Counted from the stretch's first letter, positions 36,181 through 48,026 are shown. The stretch is 64,000 bases of DNA from Calycina herbarum (GCA_001414485.1 LLEY01000156.1:1-64000), one strand, 5' to 3'. The notes: generated by a model from the letters alone, not told the origin. Translations and numbers: made by a program.

Positions 36181-37078
36181 GAATTTCGATACTCTGGCTA
36201 ACTTTAGTGTTAGGGAACTCAGACTGACATTGAAGCGGGTTGAAATTTTAACAGCGGATATTCCCCTGAGGCTCATGTTGAGTTTACGACGCTGTTTTTA
36301 CATTTCTCGGCCACGCCGAAATGTAAGGCTGCCGGCTCGTCATTCGTGGACCATAGAGCTAAGTTTGCAGAAATATTGGCACAGTAAAGCCGGGCGTCTA
36401 CCCCGCTTTCAACCGCTACTACGATCATACCATGATAATCAAAAAGGCTCTGATTGGCTTAAACGGTTTTGTGGGGGGCGCTCACAGCTGCCTTGTGCAA
36501 CATCAGATGCGACCTCACGTGCCACACGTTTCAACCCCCTAAGCGAAGTAATGAATCCCTCGAAAGGGGGAAAAGCTCATTTTTATTTCAAATATTTTCG
36601 GGCTAACATTTCTTCTTTCGGCTAGACTATTCATGCTTGTTCAGTTCGTGTTCGCGAGGGCATATGGTAGGAGGGGGGATGGTGTGTCATTGGTTATTCG
36701 TTACCATTCTTCCCCTCAAGGCTCGGGATCCTCCACGCAGATTCTCGTCGAAGATTCCAAGACAATTTTAATCTCGTCGAATGGTTTGAACACGTTATCT
36801 ACTAAATTTCTGTTCCCAATTGTCGATCTCGTGGCATGGTCCCCGTTTTTCAGTGCCATGCCCTCAGCTAAAGGCAAAAGAATGCTACACGGCTTATAAT
36901 CTCTCAGCCTGTCGCTCGCCCTCTCTTTTCTCTGCCAGTGCCATTCATATACGACCATTTCCAGAGAAACACTCCCCTACCTCAAAAAAACAATTACAAG
37001 CACGAAAGTTGACTCAATTACCGGTGGGTTTTTCTTCAAACATGGCAAATTTAAACATGTTACTGACTGTTCTTAGAA
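36181..37078. other. Intergenic, divergent
   Basis: Promoter region of dipeptidyl peptidase III (and of its possible longer form up to 36276) and of the small gene at 37079. A plausible leader intron (GTGGGT at 37024 to TTAG at 37075) precedes that small gene. Nothing else is supported. Confidence 0.35.
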
Positions 37079-37388
37079 ATGCCTTCAAACAAGCCTTCCC
37101 AAGTTGTTGACTCCTCTGTCGACAATGACTTCGGCGATCACAGCGTCTCTCAGCTTCCCAAAAGGAAACCTTCTTCGAAGAAGGGCCAGCCCTGGAGAGG
37201 CGTCTATGTACCCGCTGAGGAAGACATACCTCAGACGACGTCGCTCCACGAGAAGCCTTGTTATCGTGCTGAGAACCTCTTGGAAAGCTATGATGCCCAC
37301 TCTGGTTAGTAAAAGCTATTTTCGTGCCTTCGAACCCTATGCTTCTAACCCACCTCTGGTGCTAATTGCTACACGGTTAGGTTCCTGA
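37079..37388 (+). CDS. Possible small charged protein
   Basis: Unrecognised. Exon 1 (37079-37304) begins MPSNKPSQVVDSSVDNDFGD and holds a lysine-rich stretch (LPKRKPSSKKGQPWRG) then an acidic tail. A GTTAGT donor at 37305 and an acceptor ending at 37380 add only three codons before a TGA at 37386-37388, giving 77 aa; reading through the donor gives 76 aa. A leader intron just upstream supports transcription. The LINE is inserted about 50 bp after the stop, probably in the 3' untranslated region. No domain or signal peptide. Confidence 0.42.
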
Positions 37389-37433
37389 TAGAGGAATCTT
37401 TGTGCAGGGAGAATATTTGGATACTGGTAGCGC

Positions 37434-37448
37434 AGTCGTCGTTCTATT
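37434..37448 (+). repeat. Target-site duplication, left copy (LINE)
   Basis: 15 bases AGTCGTCGTTCTATT, identical to 43875-43889. They flank the LINE and define its ends. Confidence 0.9.
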
Positions 37449-40400
37449 TATTTATTTATTTATTTATTTCTATTTAACGTTAAGCGGAGAATAGCTCGCG
37501 TGGGCTAAATCCTAAAAGTGTCCTAAAAGAGGGCAAATGACGCTAGGGGGGTGCCCTAGGCTATAGGGATAGTAAACGAGTAAGCTAATTTATAAGAGAT
37601 AGTTTAAAGAGAAGCTCTACTTTCGGAACAGCCCTTATCCTTAATTAGTTTATAGAATTAGGGAAAGATAAAGGAGATATATAAGTAAAGAGAAAAGAAA
37701 GGAAAAGAGAGTTAAGCTATCTCGAAGGATAGATTTTTATAAAGAACTTAGTTTTAGTGTAGATCTTACTAAAGAGTTCCTCGTAGCTAGGTCTAAAAAG
37801 AAGTTAAGGGTTTCCCTCTACCTTAGCTAATAGCCTTAGGTCTTTGTTATTTACTAGTCTATAGTAGAGTAGGTAGAATTATGTTTTCGCTCTTTTATAC
37901 TTATAATTCTCTAATTCTAGTAATATATCGAGGTAGAAGAAGTAGAGGTGATATACTATAAAGTCTCTGTGTCTAGTTCGAGCTATAATTAGCTGAGCTA
38001 GGACCTCTCTTAGTAGCTAGAGAGTCTTAGGTTTTAAAAGCTAGGAAGTAAGTCCTAGGTTTTTATAGGTATCTGGGAGCGTTGTTTGCTAGAGCTGATT
38101 TGTAAGCCTAATCCCTATCTCTTTAACCTCTCTCTTAAGTATAGCAGTATAGAGTAGAGGGGAACTAGAAGAGGGTGTTTAAGCCGCTTTTCCTATAGCT
38201 TTATTAGCTATTTCGTTGCTACGGATTCCTATATAACTAGGGTACTACCTTGTCTAAATATTCCTTAGGTATAGCTAAGTAAAGCTATATACCTTATTAA
38301 AGGTCTCTTACAACGTGCTATAAGACTGGTAGGTTAGTTGTAGTATAGCTTTAAGGTTGTCGAGGCAAATCTAGTACTTTGTAGCCGAGGCCTAGAAAGA
38401 GGAGTCTAGGGCTAGTTCTAGACTATGTAAGGCAGCTTTAGCTTCTACGTCGTATATTTCTAATATTTTACTAAAGGGGGAGAGCTTTATATTTAGAATA
38501 ACCCCTTCTCTTATAAGACATACGCCGCTACTAGTACTTTTGTCGTCTAAGTAAGAGCTGTCGGTAAATATAACCAGGTCTATAAGCGAGATAGAGGCAA
38601 GGAATTCAAGGAATTCAGCTTTATAGGAGTCCTTATTACCACTAGGGCTTAGATCTGCTACCTTAAGAAGGCGGGCCTGCTGGTTAAACCCTCTATTCTA
38701 TAAGAGGTCTTATATTAGGTCGATTTATTCTAAGGGAGAGAGGGGTTTAGAAGAGAAGTAAATAAGCCTAGCCTTTGAGCAAGGGTTATTTATATATCGT
38801 TTAAGCGGGTAAGCTAAGTCGAGTTAGCGAGTTCTAGCCTTAAATGCTCTACTTTTTACTATAAGAGCGATTTTAGCAGCTAAGAGGCTAGATTCTATAA
38901 GAAGTGCCGAAGTAGAGGTGGTCTTATAGACTAGGAGAATAATCCTAGTATACTTTAATACTACTCTATCTAAGAGAGTTAGGTAGTAGCTAATCTAGTT
39001 ATTTATAGAGCCTGCTTAGCCTGTTTCCTCTCTTATTCGACTAAGGTACTAGGTCTTATATCTAAAGTAGGTGATCGAGAGGATAGAAGTAGTAGTAACT
39101 TACTTAAGTAGATAAGAAGGTAAGCCTCTTATTATATTTATTATTCCTTTAAGAGTATTAGCTATAAGTATAGCCTTACTTGTTATTCTTTTAACATAGT
39201 TATAGAATATAAAGTAGGGGTTAAAGAAGATATTAAGCTACCTAAGCTCTTACGTAGGTTCTATTATCTTTCCTTTAACTATAATAGAGGGAGAGGGCTA
39301 GATACCTCTCCCTTTTTACTTCCTTTTATAGGAGAAGTATATAAGTTCTAACTTCTTAGTGTTAAAAGTAATACCCTCGTCTATACCCTACTCTAGGGCG
39401 CTAGCTACCTACTTTATAAGAGCCTTAATATTCCCTACTATTAAGAGCCTAAAAGCAAGTAATCTAATATCGTCTATGTAACTGAATCTCTATAACACTA
39501 GAAGAGAGCTAACCTCTAAGCTAAAGAGGGGCTAGATATAAAGTATAAAGAGAATAGGCGAGATAGGCAAGCCTTAAGGAAGCTTATATTAAAGCAGGGT
39601 AGATACTCCTATTTCCTTGTCTAGTTTTACTTTTACTAGTCTATTAGTTAAGAAAGAGGTAGCCTATTTAATAAAGTAATCTAGCTAACCTTACTCTCTT
39701 AGCCTTTTAATTAGACGACTAGGAAGTACTACGTTAAAGGCCTCTTTAATATTAAGTATAAGGAGAGAGGCTTCCTGTTTATTCGTAAGAGCTAACTTAA
39801 TATCGAAAGTAAGGCAGGTAGTAAGGTCTATAGCAGTTCTTAGAAGAAGAGCCCTGAACTAGTTTTGCCCTAGAACAGAGTGCTTAATAGCTATCTAAGA
39901 GGCTCTCTTTATAAGGAGCCTTTTAAGCCCCTTTCTAAGGACTAAGAGTAAGGTAATTAGGTAATATACTTAGGGAGACGACTTGTCTTTCTTATTAGGC
40001 TTTAGGATAATAGCAACGATAGTAGTACGAAAGATCTTTAGATAGAAACCTGCCTCTATATAGCCTTTGAATAAGGAGAGGATAAGATATAAGATCTATA
40101 GCTAGGCTGCTTCAAGGACTCCTATTACTAGCTCGTCTTCTCCTAGCACAGTAGAAGCTTTCCTAAGAATCGATTCCTCGACCTCGTATAGCGTAAGGAC
40201 TGCCTAGGGAAGGGACTAAGTAGAGGTAGTTAGAGTATTAAATAGAATATCCCCGACTTCGGCCTTATTTATAAGTAGCTCTTATACTAGGATCTTCTGC
40301 TTTTCTTAGGTAGAGAAGCCTAGTTAGCCTACTAAGTCTCTTAAAGGGGGAGACTTATAGATTCTAGTACTCTAGTACTACTTACAAATTTTAAATATAT

Positions 40401-40543
40401 CTTTACTCTTTGTAGCTTTATCAACTAGGGTATAGAAGTGTTCTCTCTTTACCTTAGACTCTTACGAAGAGTCTTTAAGGCTCGTACGCTCGCGTTAAGC
40501 CTTTATGCCTGCCTTGCCTTAGTAGCCGCTGTCTAGCACTCCT

Positions 40544-40785
40544 TGTCAAGGGTTGCACCCGTGGAGTAAGTCTTGGAGTACTCCAGCGACGTATTCACGT
40601 GGCCTCGCTTAGCAACGCATGGACGTGACAGAACCTTCGAGAGTACTCTTAGCAGAACCCTCTAGAATGAGTTAACTGAGTATATAAGTTAGCAAGGACT
40701 CTGGCTTGGAAAGGACAATCGAATCTTCTTATACATAGACAGCCTCTGTAGTTCAATTCATTAGCACTTGCTACAAGCCCTGACA
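40544..40785. mobile_element. Solo LTR nested in the LINE
   Basis: 242 bp with retroviral-type ends TGTCAAGGG ... CCCTGACA, flanked by a perfect 5-bp duplication CTCCT (40539-40543 and 40786-40790). Base composition is balanced and CpG-containing, unlike the RIP-mutated LINE around it. A tatataag box at about 40681 suggests a plus-strand promoter orientation. No internal retrotransposon sequence is present, so it is a solo LTR left by recombination. Confidence 0.85.
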
Positions 40786-42299
40786 CTCCTTATTCCACTA
40801 GGGGTGTCTAAACCCGTGTCCGAGCCCTCGCTTAGCGCTGCTAAGATATACGCTATATACGCTCTTAGTAATAAATCCTACTAGGGCCTCTAGCGAGTCC
40901 GAGTCTAGTTACTCTATAAGTTTATAAAGCTATTAAGTTTTAAGCTTTCTTTAAAGAGTTGTCTTAAAGGTTTTAACGTTAAAAGAGCTAAGCTTAAGAG
41001 AGGGGTTCTTTATAGTTAAGTTTCCTACGTATAGAAGTTAAGTAAGAAGTAGGAAGTAGTCAGAGCTATACTTAAATATAAGGTCAACCTTAGTAGCAGC
41101 CTCTCTCTAGTAGAGGTTATTAGAGCAGAAGGCTAGGTCGAGGGTATTACCGAGGTTATAAGTTCGTATACTAGAAGGGGTAGAGAGCTATAGCCCTCTG
41201 TCCTCTATCTAGTTAATAAGCAGGGAGGACTATGTGCTTTTCTACTCTAGGAAGTCTAGCTACTAGAGTTAGCTCTTTAGGTTAAAGTCGCCAGCTATTA
41301 GAGTATTAGTTATAAGAATATATACTAAGCTAAGAATATAGTTAATAGCCTCTCCTGCTCCCTTAGCACCTAGAGAGACGTTATATATATTAAGTATATA
41401 AAGTAGAGGGCCTTAAGAGGAAGTGATCTCGATATAAATAAGGTCTTAGCATTTAAGCAAGGGTATAGTCGGTGATTGTTAACTTAAGAGAATCCCCGCT
41501 CTCTTTCGTATAAAAGTAAGGACTCTAGAAGGGTTAACGTTCTAGTTATATATAGGTGTAAAGCAGGTATAGTTTAGGTATCGTCTTATAATTTAATAGT
41601 TAATCTCCTTCTAGTAGATATATAGTTCTTAGATAAGAACTATATCTATTCGTCTAGAGTAGGCTAGTTAGAGTACTAGCTCTTAGTACTTACTAGACTT
41701 ATATATATTAATTTATAAGACTTAAAGGCAGTGTTACTTAAAAGGTCCTCGTCTACTTATAGAGGAGAGGGGTAAGGGTCTAGGCTCCCTAGTTAAGAAG
41801 AGGGGTTCGAAAGCAGAGAAGAGGCGCTCGTAGGAGCCTCTTTACTTAGTTATAGTAAGTTCGAGGAGAGAGTAGGGGTAGTAGGGTAGCTTATTTTAGT
41901 ATCTACGTTGCTATAGAGCAAGTCTTCCTCTTTTCTTAGGCGAATCTCGTTATATACTTATTATATAGATCTCTTATTCTCTATTAAAGGCAGTAGTCTA
42001 GAGGCTTTTAGTATAACGAAACTTAAACAACTAAACAAAAATAACTAAGTCTCGAAGGTTAGTATATAGATAAGAAGTATAGATACGCCGGGTTATTTAC
42101 TTAGAAGTGAACTCGTTACTTATATTAAAGATGTTAAATAAGATAATAAGATTAATAACTAAAGTTAAGTACGAAGCTCCTATCTAATAATAGACGTGCT
42201 AGTCTTATATAGAACCTTCGTTTATATTAGAGTCCTGCTTAGTAGGAGTCCTGAAAATAGAGTCCGACTCCATTTCTAGGGCTCTTTAAAACTAGACTC

Positions 42300-42475
42300 T
42301 ATTACCTGACTTCTCCTAACCGAGTCACGTGATATAACTGTAATAAGATCCTAGGATTACATGTCCTATCACAACTAATCCTTTCTTCTTTCCAGGGTTA
42401 CAATAGTGCTCGTCCTGTCAGGGCTTCGTCTGAACTTCACTCCGTCACGTGCTGGCACGTGATTCGTGACATTTA
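42300..42475. repeat. GC-richer island within the LINE
   Basis: A stretch with normal base composition and two CACGTG hexamers near one end, lying between ORF1 and ORF2 of the LINE. It begins right after LINE sequence that reads as the ORF1 tail. It may be another short insertion (LTR or MITE piece), but no target duplication or paired ends were found. Confidence 0.35.
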
Positions 42476-43874
42476 GCCGGAGTTAGCACACAGGGTCGTC
42501 TAAGGCGTGAGGGCCGTTATAGTATAGGCATTTTAATTTGTATTAAAAGTGCTTTATACACCTTAAGTAGAAGGCTTCTAAGTGTTTCGTACTACTATAT
42601 AAGCAGCATCGTTGATTTTTGCTATAGTTCTATAAGTTATACCACTTCTAGTACTTTAAGCACTGAATTATAGTAGAGACTTTAGAGAGACGCTTAAGGA
42701 AGGCTCTGCTGCCTAGGAGTAACGTTATATCTAGGATAATAGAAGGACCTCTTACGTCCTCTTCCTTAAAGAAGGCAATCTAGGTAGTATAAAACAGCTC
42801 GTTTAAGAGAGAGCTAGCGGCTATGTTGACTTTTATAGGTGCTATTCTAATTTGTTCCTTTATTACTATAGCTACTACTTCGGCTATAGTAGGGATAAGA
42901 GTTAAAAGAATCGCTCCTTCTTTGCTAATCTAGACAGTTTCTATACTTCGAGGTATACCTGTTACACGGTATACTACCTAGTCTTACGAGACCTCTATTT
43001 TAGCTGTAGTAAATAGGGTTTGGATATAGGCCCTCTTTGTTGTTAAAAGAGTATCTAGAGCTTCTTTGTCTTTAGAGATAATAGCGAAACTAGATTTAAC
43101 CGAGAGTACTTCTTATACTAGCTCTTTATAGCCTATTTTTAGGTTATAAAGTATAAGGAAGATAGCTTAGGCAGAGTGGTTCCTATTAGGAGAGTCCTAG
43201 GGGAGTTAGACAAAGACTCTAAGGTTAGATTTAGCCGGTGTTCTCTTATTCTTCTATAGCTTAAAGGCGGTGGAAGAGAGAGGTAATATAGTTATTATTG
43301 TTATTATTGTTGTACTTATAGCTTTAGCTTTGTTTTCAGGCGCTAAGGCATTCCTTATAGTCTATGCGTATGAAATTTTCCTTATAGAGCCTAGAGAGGA
43401 GGAGGGAGTTAACGAGGGCGTAGGGGCGTCTCTACACTCTAAGTAAGTGTTAAGGGCTAAAGGAAGTGGAGGTGAGGTCTCTTTAGTAAATGCCTGGTAG
43501 AAAGAAAGGCTGAGGTCGGCTACTTAAGTACAAAAGGCTCGGAGGAAGGGCAAGAGTTCTAGAGGGGCACTATCGAGAGCAGTGCTAAGGTGGTGGTCTA
43601 TAGCTTCTCTAATCCCTCTAAAGAAGGTTTGGGCTATAGCTCCACGTTCGAGAGCTCTAGTGGTCTTAGAGACGAAGTGTTGTTAGATGTTCGGGATAGA
43701 GGGAATCGGGCGAACCCCCCCCCCCCCCCTTATGCCCCTTCCCAGAGGCGTAGACGAGGACGGAGGCCCTCCTAAGAGAGACTCCATAGAAGGAATTTAG
43801 CTTATTAAGCGAAAGTAAGAGAGATTAAGCTTTTTAGAACAAAAATTTCAATCTGCGAAAAAAGGTGTTCTGTG

Positions 43875-43889
43875 AGTCGTCGTTCTATT
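43875..43889 (+). repeat. Target-site duplication, right copy (LINE)
   Basis: Identical to 37434-37448; marks the 5' end of the minus-strand LINE. Confidence 0.9.
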
Positions 43890-44112
43890 GATTTGATTTT
43901 TGGGATATTCGTTTTATTAGTTTGACGCTTGGGACAATCGCTGTATTGATTTGATGCTTGAGATAAATTGCCGTTTCTTTATTCCCTGAATGAAATTTAC
44001 TTGGGTTTATTTTCAATCAATTGTGAAAATATTTTGTGATTTACGAGGATTGCAGTGCTATAGAGTAATGTGATCTAGAAACTGCGTTCCTCGAACGATC
44101 AATCAGAATTCG

Positions 44113-45079
44113 CTACGACAACCTTATTTCAAGACTTTCTCTTGGACGCTTAACCTCGTGAGTTGGTGGGAGCTCAAATCCACAATGGGGAACTCCTTTG
44201 CCATGTTAGCACTATTCTTCCATTGATCTTCAATTTACCTACGCCGACCATTGTGGGAGTCATAGTTGGTAATCAAGAGAATTTCGTTTCTTTCTTGCTT
44301 AGAAAAATAATTCCAGCGATGACTGGGCTCGTAGAGAACTTGATATGACTCGCTTTCGAAATTTGGATAAATATAGTCGCTCTCGATAAGTGCTTCGTCT
44401 TTCACTGTTCTTGAATCTACCATTCCGAGAGGATAGTTCTCCAGTGAACCAAAAAGTGGTCTCCAGACACTGCATGAACCTCAGTGACTCGAACTGGATA
44501 GACATGAATGAGGTAGCGCTTTACCTTAAGAGGCGATAACGGCCCTGAAGAATTGATGCTGCCTGTTTAGGGAATTTGAACTGAATTATGTCTTTTGCTG
44601 ACATCTAATGTGGATCAGCAGGTTGCAACATAATTGGAATTGTTTCCTACCAATATGAACGAAATTGCTGGGAGGTCGGATGGAGGGGTCGTGGAGCTCT
44701 GCCTCACGCTTTCTGATCTGGAATTATGTAAGCTATCATTCAGTTGTGTGAGAATTTGTGAAGGCCGGACTTGATATTGGAATGTCAGGACTTCGTCCGC
44801 CTGTAGATGCTTTTTCAAGAACAATTCAGTCGCTTCCAAATGCTTCGATATGCTTTCTGGAGTATCCAAAGGCTCAATGGTAGTGTGGTTTACACACTCA
44901 AATCCAGTAGTGTCGAGAGAAGGAGTGTCGCCGAGCCTCGCATCAGAGACTGTTGCAGAATACGAAGTGAACTCGAAATTGTTTCTGGGTAGTCCTGGGG
45001 AAACTTGACCCGTGATCTCGTATGGCTTTACTGTATCCCATTTTTCAACAGCACTAAGATAGTTGAACTTGGCGTCCAT
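44113..45079 (-). CDS. CmcJ/AsaB-like protein
   Basis: Five exons (44771-45079, 44651-44717, 44525-44597, 44243-44469, 44113-44195) join in phase to 252 aa, somewhat short for the family (about 280-320). Homologues are annotated as CmcJ-like methoxylase-chain or AsaB/NvfI-type proteins of secondary metabolism; the biochemical role varies and is often unproven. Family blocks: FNYLSAVEKWDTVKPY, DARLGDTPSLDTTGFECVNH, ILQGRYRLL then VWRPLFGSLENYPLGMVDSR, and NYDSHNGRRVPHCGFE. Two splice sites are unusual: donor GTCCGG at 44770, and the exon-3 acceptor must be ATGTCAG (44598) rather than ATTAG (44605) to stay in phase. It is in tandem with the amidase, 287 bp downstream of that gene's stop. Confidence 0.72.
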
Positions 45080-45366
45080 AATTTCAGACTTGTATCAAAT
45101 AGTTCAAATGGTGAGTTGCTGGCTGCACGAGTGTTTTTTTTTGGGGGGGGGGGGGGCAAGTGACTTTAAGTATCCAATTGCCTCCTCGCTAATCGCGAAC
45201 AGCTCATGATATGACCCTTGCCTAATAAAAACATGCAATCTCGGTATTATTTTATATTTTAATCAAGGTTCGGCAAAATAATTGGATTGAAGCTCTTAAG
45301 ATACTCTATCGGGAAAAAAGGGAAGCAAGCGACGTCTTTTGTTGAGGAAGTACTCATATGAGCATG

Positions 45367-47436
45367 TTACAAAGTCTCATGAGGTGGCACTGCGCGCTTA
45401 TATCCTTCGATCTCAATATCAGATTTTATGATTGGCTCCACAAGATCCCGAACATGAGTTGCTTGCTCGAATGCATATGCTGCCGCGATCAATCGCTTGT
45501 CGTCAAACCTCCTACCCACGAAGAGGAGTCCAAATCTGAGAAGTATGTCAGTAATTCTCGCCTTCGGTGTGCCATATTCATGGAACTTACGGAATGTTGG
45601 ACCCCGTGGTGACGAGCTGGCTGCTTTTTCGGCGTTGTATTGGAGTTTGTTCAGGATAAAATCCTAGAGGCACTGCAACAGTTGGACAACCCCCGACATT
45701 GGCACTAGAGTCCACATTGGAAGGTACGACAAGAACATCGCACTCGTATCTCTCGAGTAGATCTGGTATCTGCCCACCAATGTGATTGCGTAAAGCTATT
45801 GATGCACGGTACTCGTCGGAGTCTGTGGTGTACCTTTGACCAGCTTTCTCACATGCGGGCCAATCATCAACGCCCCACTTCTCGTTTTCTTCGTCTGGTG
45901 TCTCCACGGTATACTTGATCACATCTGACAATGTATGTAGTTCATGCGGGTTGGTCTCGAAATTTGCCAAAGACTTTTTCATATCTGTCATCCAGTCAAC
46001 CAGGAGAAAGTTTGAATGGAATTGCAATGACCTCACTGTTGGATATATCGACCTGCAGTCCAAGAACCCAGTCCTCGGACTTGGAGTACGTAAAGCTGGA
46101 GTTGAACTCGGTGAAGTTTACATTGTCAATGATTTTGGCCCCTAGGCTTTTCATGGTCTTCAGAGCGTTGTCAAACTCGTGATTGACCACAGTATCGTCG
46201 CTAAAGATGTGTCTGGGAACCTGGCTTGTTTAGCCAAACCCTTCCGTTTCAATTATAATACTTATTACTTACAGCTATGCGAAGTCCATCGAGTCCTGAT
46301 GAATTGCAAGCAGCTGCAAAGTCGGTGGGAAAGGTTGGTTTATGGGTATCATCAGAATCTCTGGGATCTGACATGGTGAACGGATCATTTTCATCCACAC
46401 CTGTTGTCTTATAAGCATAATGGACTACAGGTATTCAAGGAGATCTCATACCAGCAATGGCAGTCAAAAGCTGCGTCTTGTACATTTCTCGCCAAAACCC
46501 CAACTGTGTCTTGCCACTCACTAACAGTGTAGACTCCGTATCTCGATGTCAGTCCGACCGTAGGTTTGATGCCTACAACGGCAGCTTTTTGGGCGGGCGA
46601 GCTGATACTCCCCGAAGTCTATACCCAATTGAATCATTAGCTGGGCATGAGGGCAAGAAGGATTGACCGACCTCTGTGCCCAATGCTGCAGCTGCAAGAC
46701 CAAGGCTTGCAGCAACAGCACTCCCCGATGACGAACCTGAAGTGTCTTGATTTTTGTAGTATGGAGCAAGCCCTTGTCCCCCAACCGCCGACCATCCAGC
46801 GGAAGCTTTTCCGGCATTTCGATAGTTTGCCCTTTCTGTGAGCGACGCCTTCCCGAGTAGGATTGCTCCTGCCTCACGGAGCTTCGAAATGACGATTGCT
46901 TCGAATTTGGGTTTCGCATCGACCAGGCCGCTACAGCCAACTGTGATCTATTAGAATTTGTATTTTCTAGAGAAAGCTTGCTTACAAGTAGATCGCATGC
47001 CATCAGTCGTCAAAAATAAATCCTTCACGAGGATCGGAATCCCATGTAGATCTCCTTGTGCCACACCAGCAGCTCTCTCTTCGTCTTTTCTCTGCGCAAT
47101 GGCCAGCGCATCGGCATTGATTTCGCTGACTGCGCGGACGACAGGATTCAATTGATTGATGCGGGCAATGTATGTCTAAGATTGATAGTAATACCATCTC
47201 GTCAAACTTGCTCTTGCTACGGAATATGCAGGTGAACTCACTTGAACTAGCTCAACGCTGGTGAAATGACCATTTTTGAGACCCTCTGCAAGTTCAACGA
47301 TGGACACTTGACTTAGCTTCATCGATGTGTTTGGGGTTCTCCAGAACTCTGCTAACAAAAAGAGAGTAGTGATGACAGCACCGCCAAATGCGATATTGGA
47401 TAAGTTAAATTGAATTTTGTGACCTGCTAGTCTCAT
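45367..47436 (-). CDS. Amidase-signature family protein, one frame break
   Basis: Hydrolase of the amidase signature family (Ser-cisSer-Lys triad). Exons: 47242-47436, 46986-47175, 46672-46940, 46452-46618, 46273-46400, 46037-46220, 45591-45984, 45367-45535; about 564 aa. Triad regions are visible: Lys in GIPILVKD, the glycine/serine stretch [14 protein letters not shown], and the nucleophile region [13 protein letters not shown] hydrophobic N-terminal segment ([18 protein letters not shown]) suggests a membrane anchor or signal. The exons fit in phase except at the end of exon 4, where the expected DAALLLTAIAG-like stretch is broken (GCAGCTTTTGACTGCC, about 46460-46475); an alternative splice from 46479 skips it. 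So either a recent pseudogene or a sequence error. Confidence 0.74.
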
Positions 47437-48026
47437 TCCGAAAATGTACCAATTATTATATGAGAAAATGTCAAAACTTTGTTACGTGCGCAAAGTGAAA
47501 TTCCGTAAGAAATCTTGGAGTTCCGGCGTCTGCCAGGTGTACGGAGTAAGACAGAGCCGCTGAATTTGAGCAAGGAAGTTGCCGTCAGGTACTCTCCCCC
47601 TAATTACATTGTAATGACCCACTTTGTGTAACAGCCTCCCCCAGATCTGCAAAGTGGGTTATTACAATGTAATTAGGGGGGGGGGGGGGGGGGAGTAGGA
47701 TAAATATGGTTGGTTGGTGCTGTGAAACCGGGAATTTTTATACATCCGGTGGGTGGGATCAGCAAGACCCAATGCTCTAAACCAAATATGGAATGTAAGG
47801 ATGCGGCCCATGGTTCTTTACTTGCTGCTTTAGAGAGTTAAGTCTAAGCATGAACACAGCAGCAGAGGTTCGAAATGGTTGAAGCCTTGCCGTGTTGTAC
47901 CATTACCGAAGCCTGACCTGCTGAATTGTATATTCTCGCATCTCATTATAAGTGTTATCTTTCAAATCTATCACTGTATTTATTTCCCTTGAAATTCGTG
48001 CATTGAGGTTGCACAAGTCTACAAAC
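47437..48026. other. Divergent intergenic with hairpin
   Basis: Promoter space between the amidase and the NLR gene. It holds the 31-bp inverted repeat at 47596-47680 and a poly-G tract directly after it. Nothing else is supported. Confidence 0.45.
47596..47680. repeat. 31-bp inverted repeat (hairpin or MITE relic)
   Basis: Arms at 47596-47626 and 47650-47680 are reverse complements except for one G/A pair; the loop is 23 nt. Short inverted matches (tactc/gagta) extend outward beyond the arms. The right arm continues into a run of about 18 G. Confidence 0.85.

Larger units (their letters stand above)
37449..43874 (-). mobile_element. Full-length RIP-mutated LINE (Tad-like)
   Basis: A 6.4-kb non-LTR retrotransposon on the minus strand. 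Its 3' end is a (TTTA)n tail at about 37447-37471 as seen on the plus strand, abutting the left target duplication. ORF1 starts at an ATG at about 43787 and ends with a CCHC-like knuckle (about 42490-42535). ORF2 has an AP-endonuclease motif AGDFNLKS (around 41281-41292), a reverse transcriptase FSYIDD motif (about 39469-39483) and a C-terminal RNase H-like FTDSS (about 38553-38569). This order fits the Tad/I group known in fungi. Stops (mainly TAG) throughout and extreme TpA content show RIP; it is inactive. A 242-bp solo LTR and a second GC-richer island interrupt it. Confidence 0.9.

Noticed and set aside
42300..42475. Second solo LTR inside the LINE
   Set aside because: Composition fits an insertion, but paired TG...CA ends with a target duplication could not be found, so it is listed only as an island.
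47821..47900. Possible tRNA B-box (ggttcgaaat)
   Set aside because: No matching A-box, anticodon arm or acceptor pairing could be found around it.
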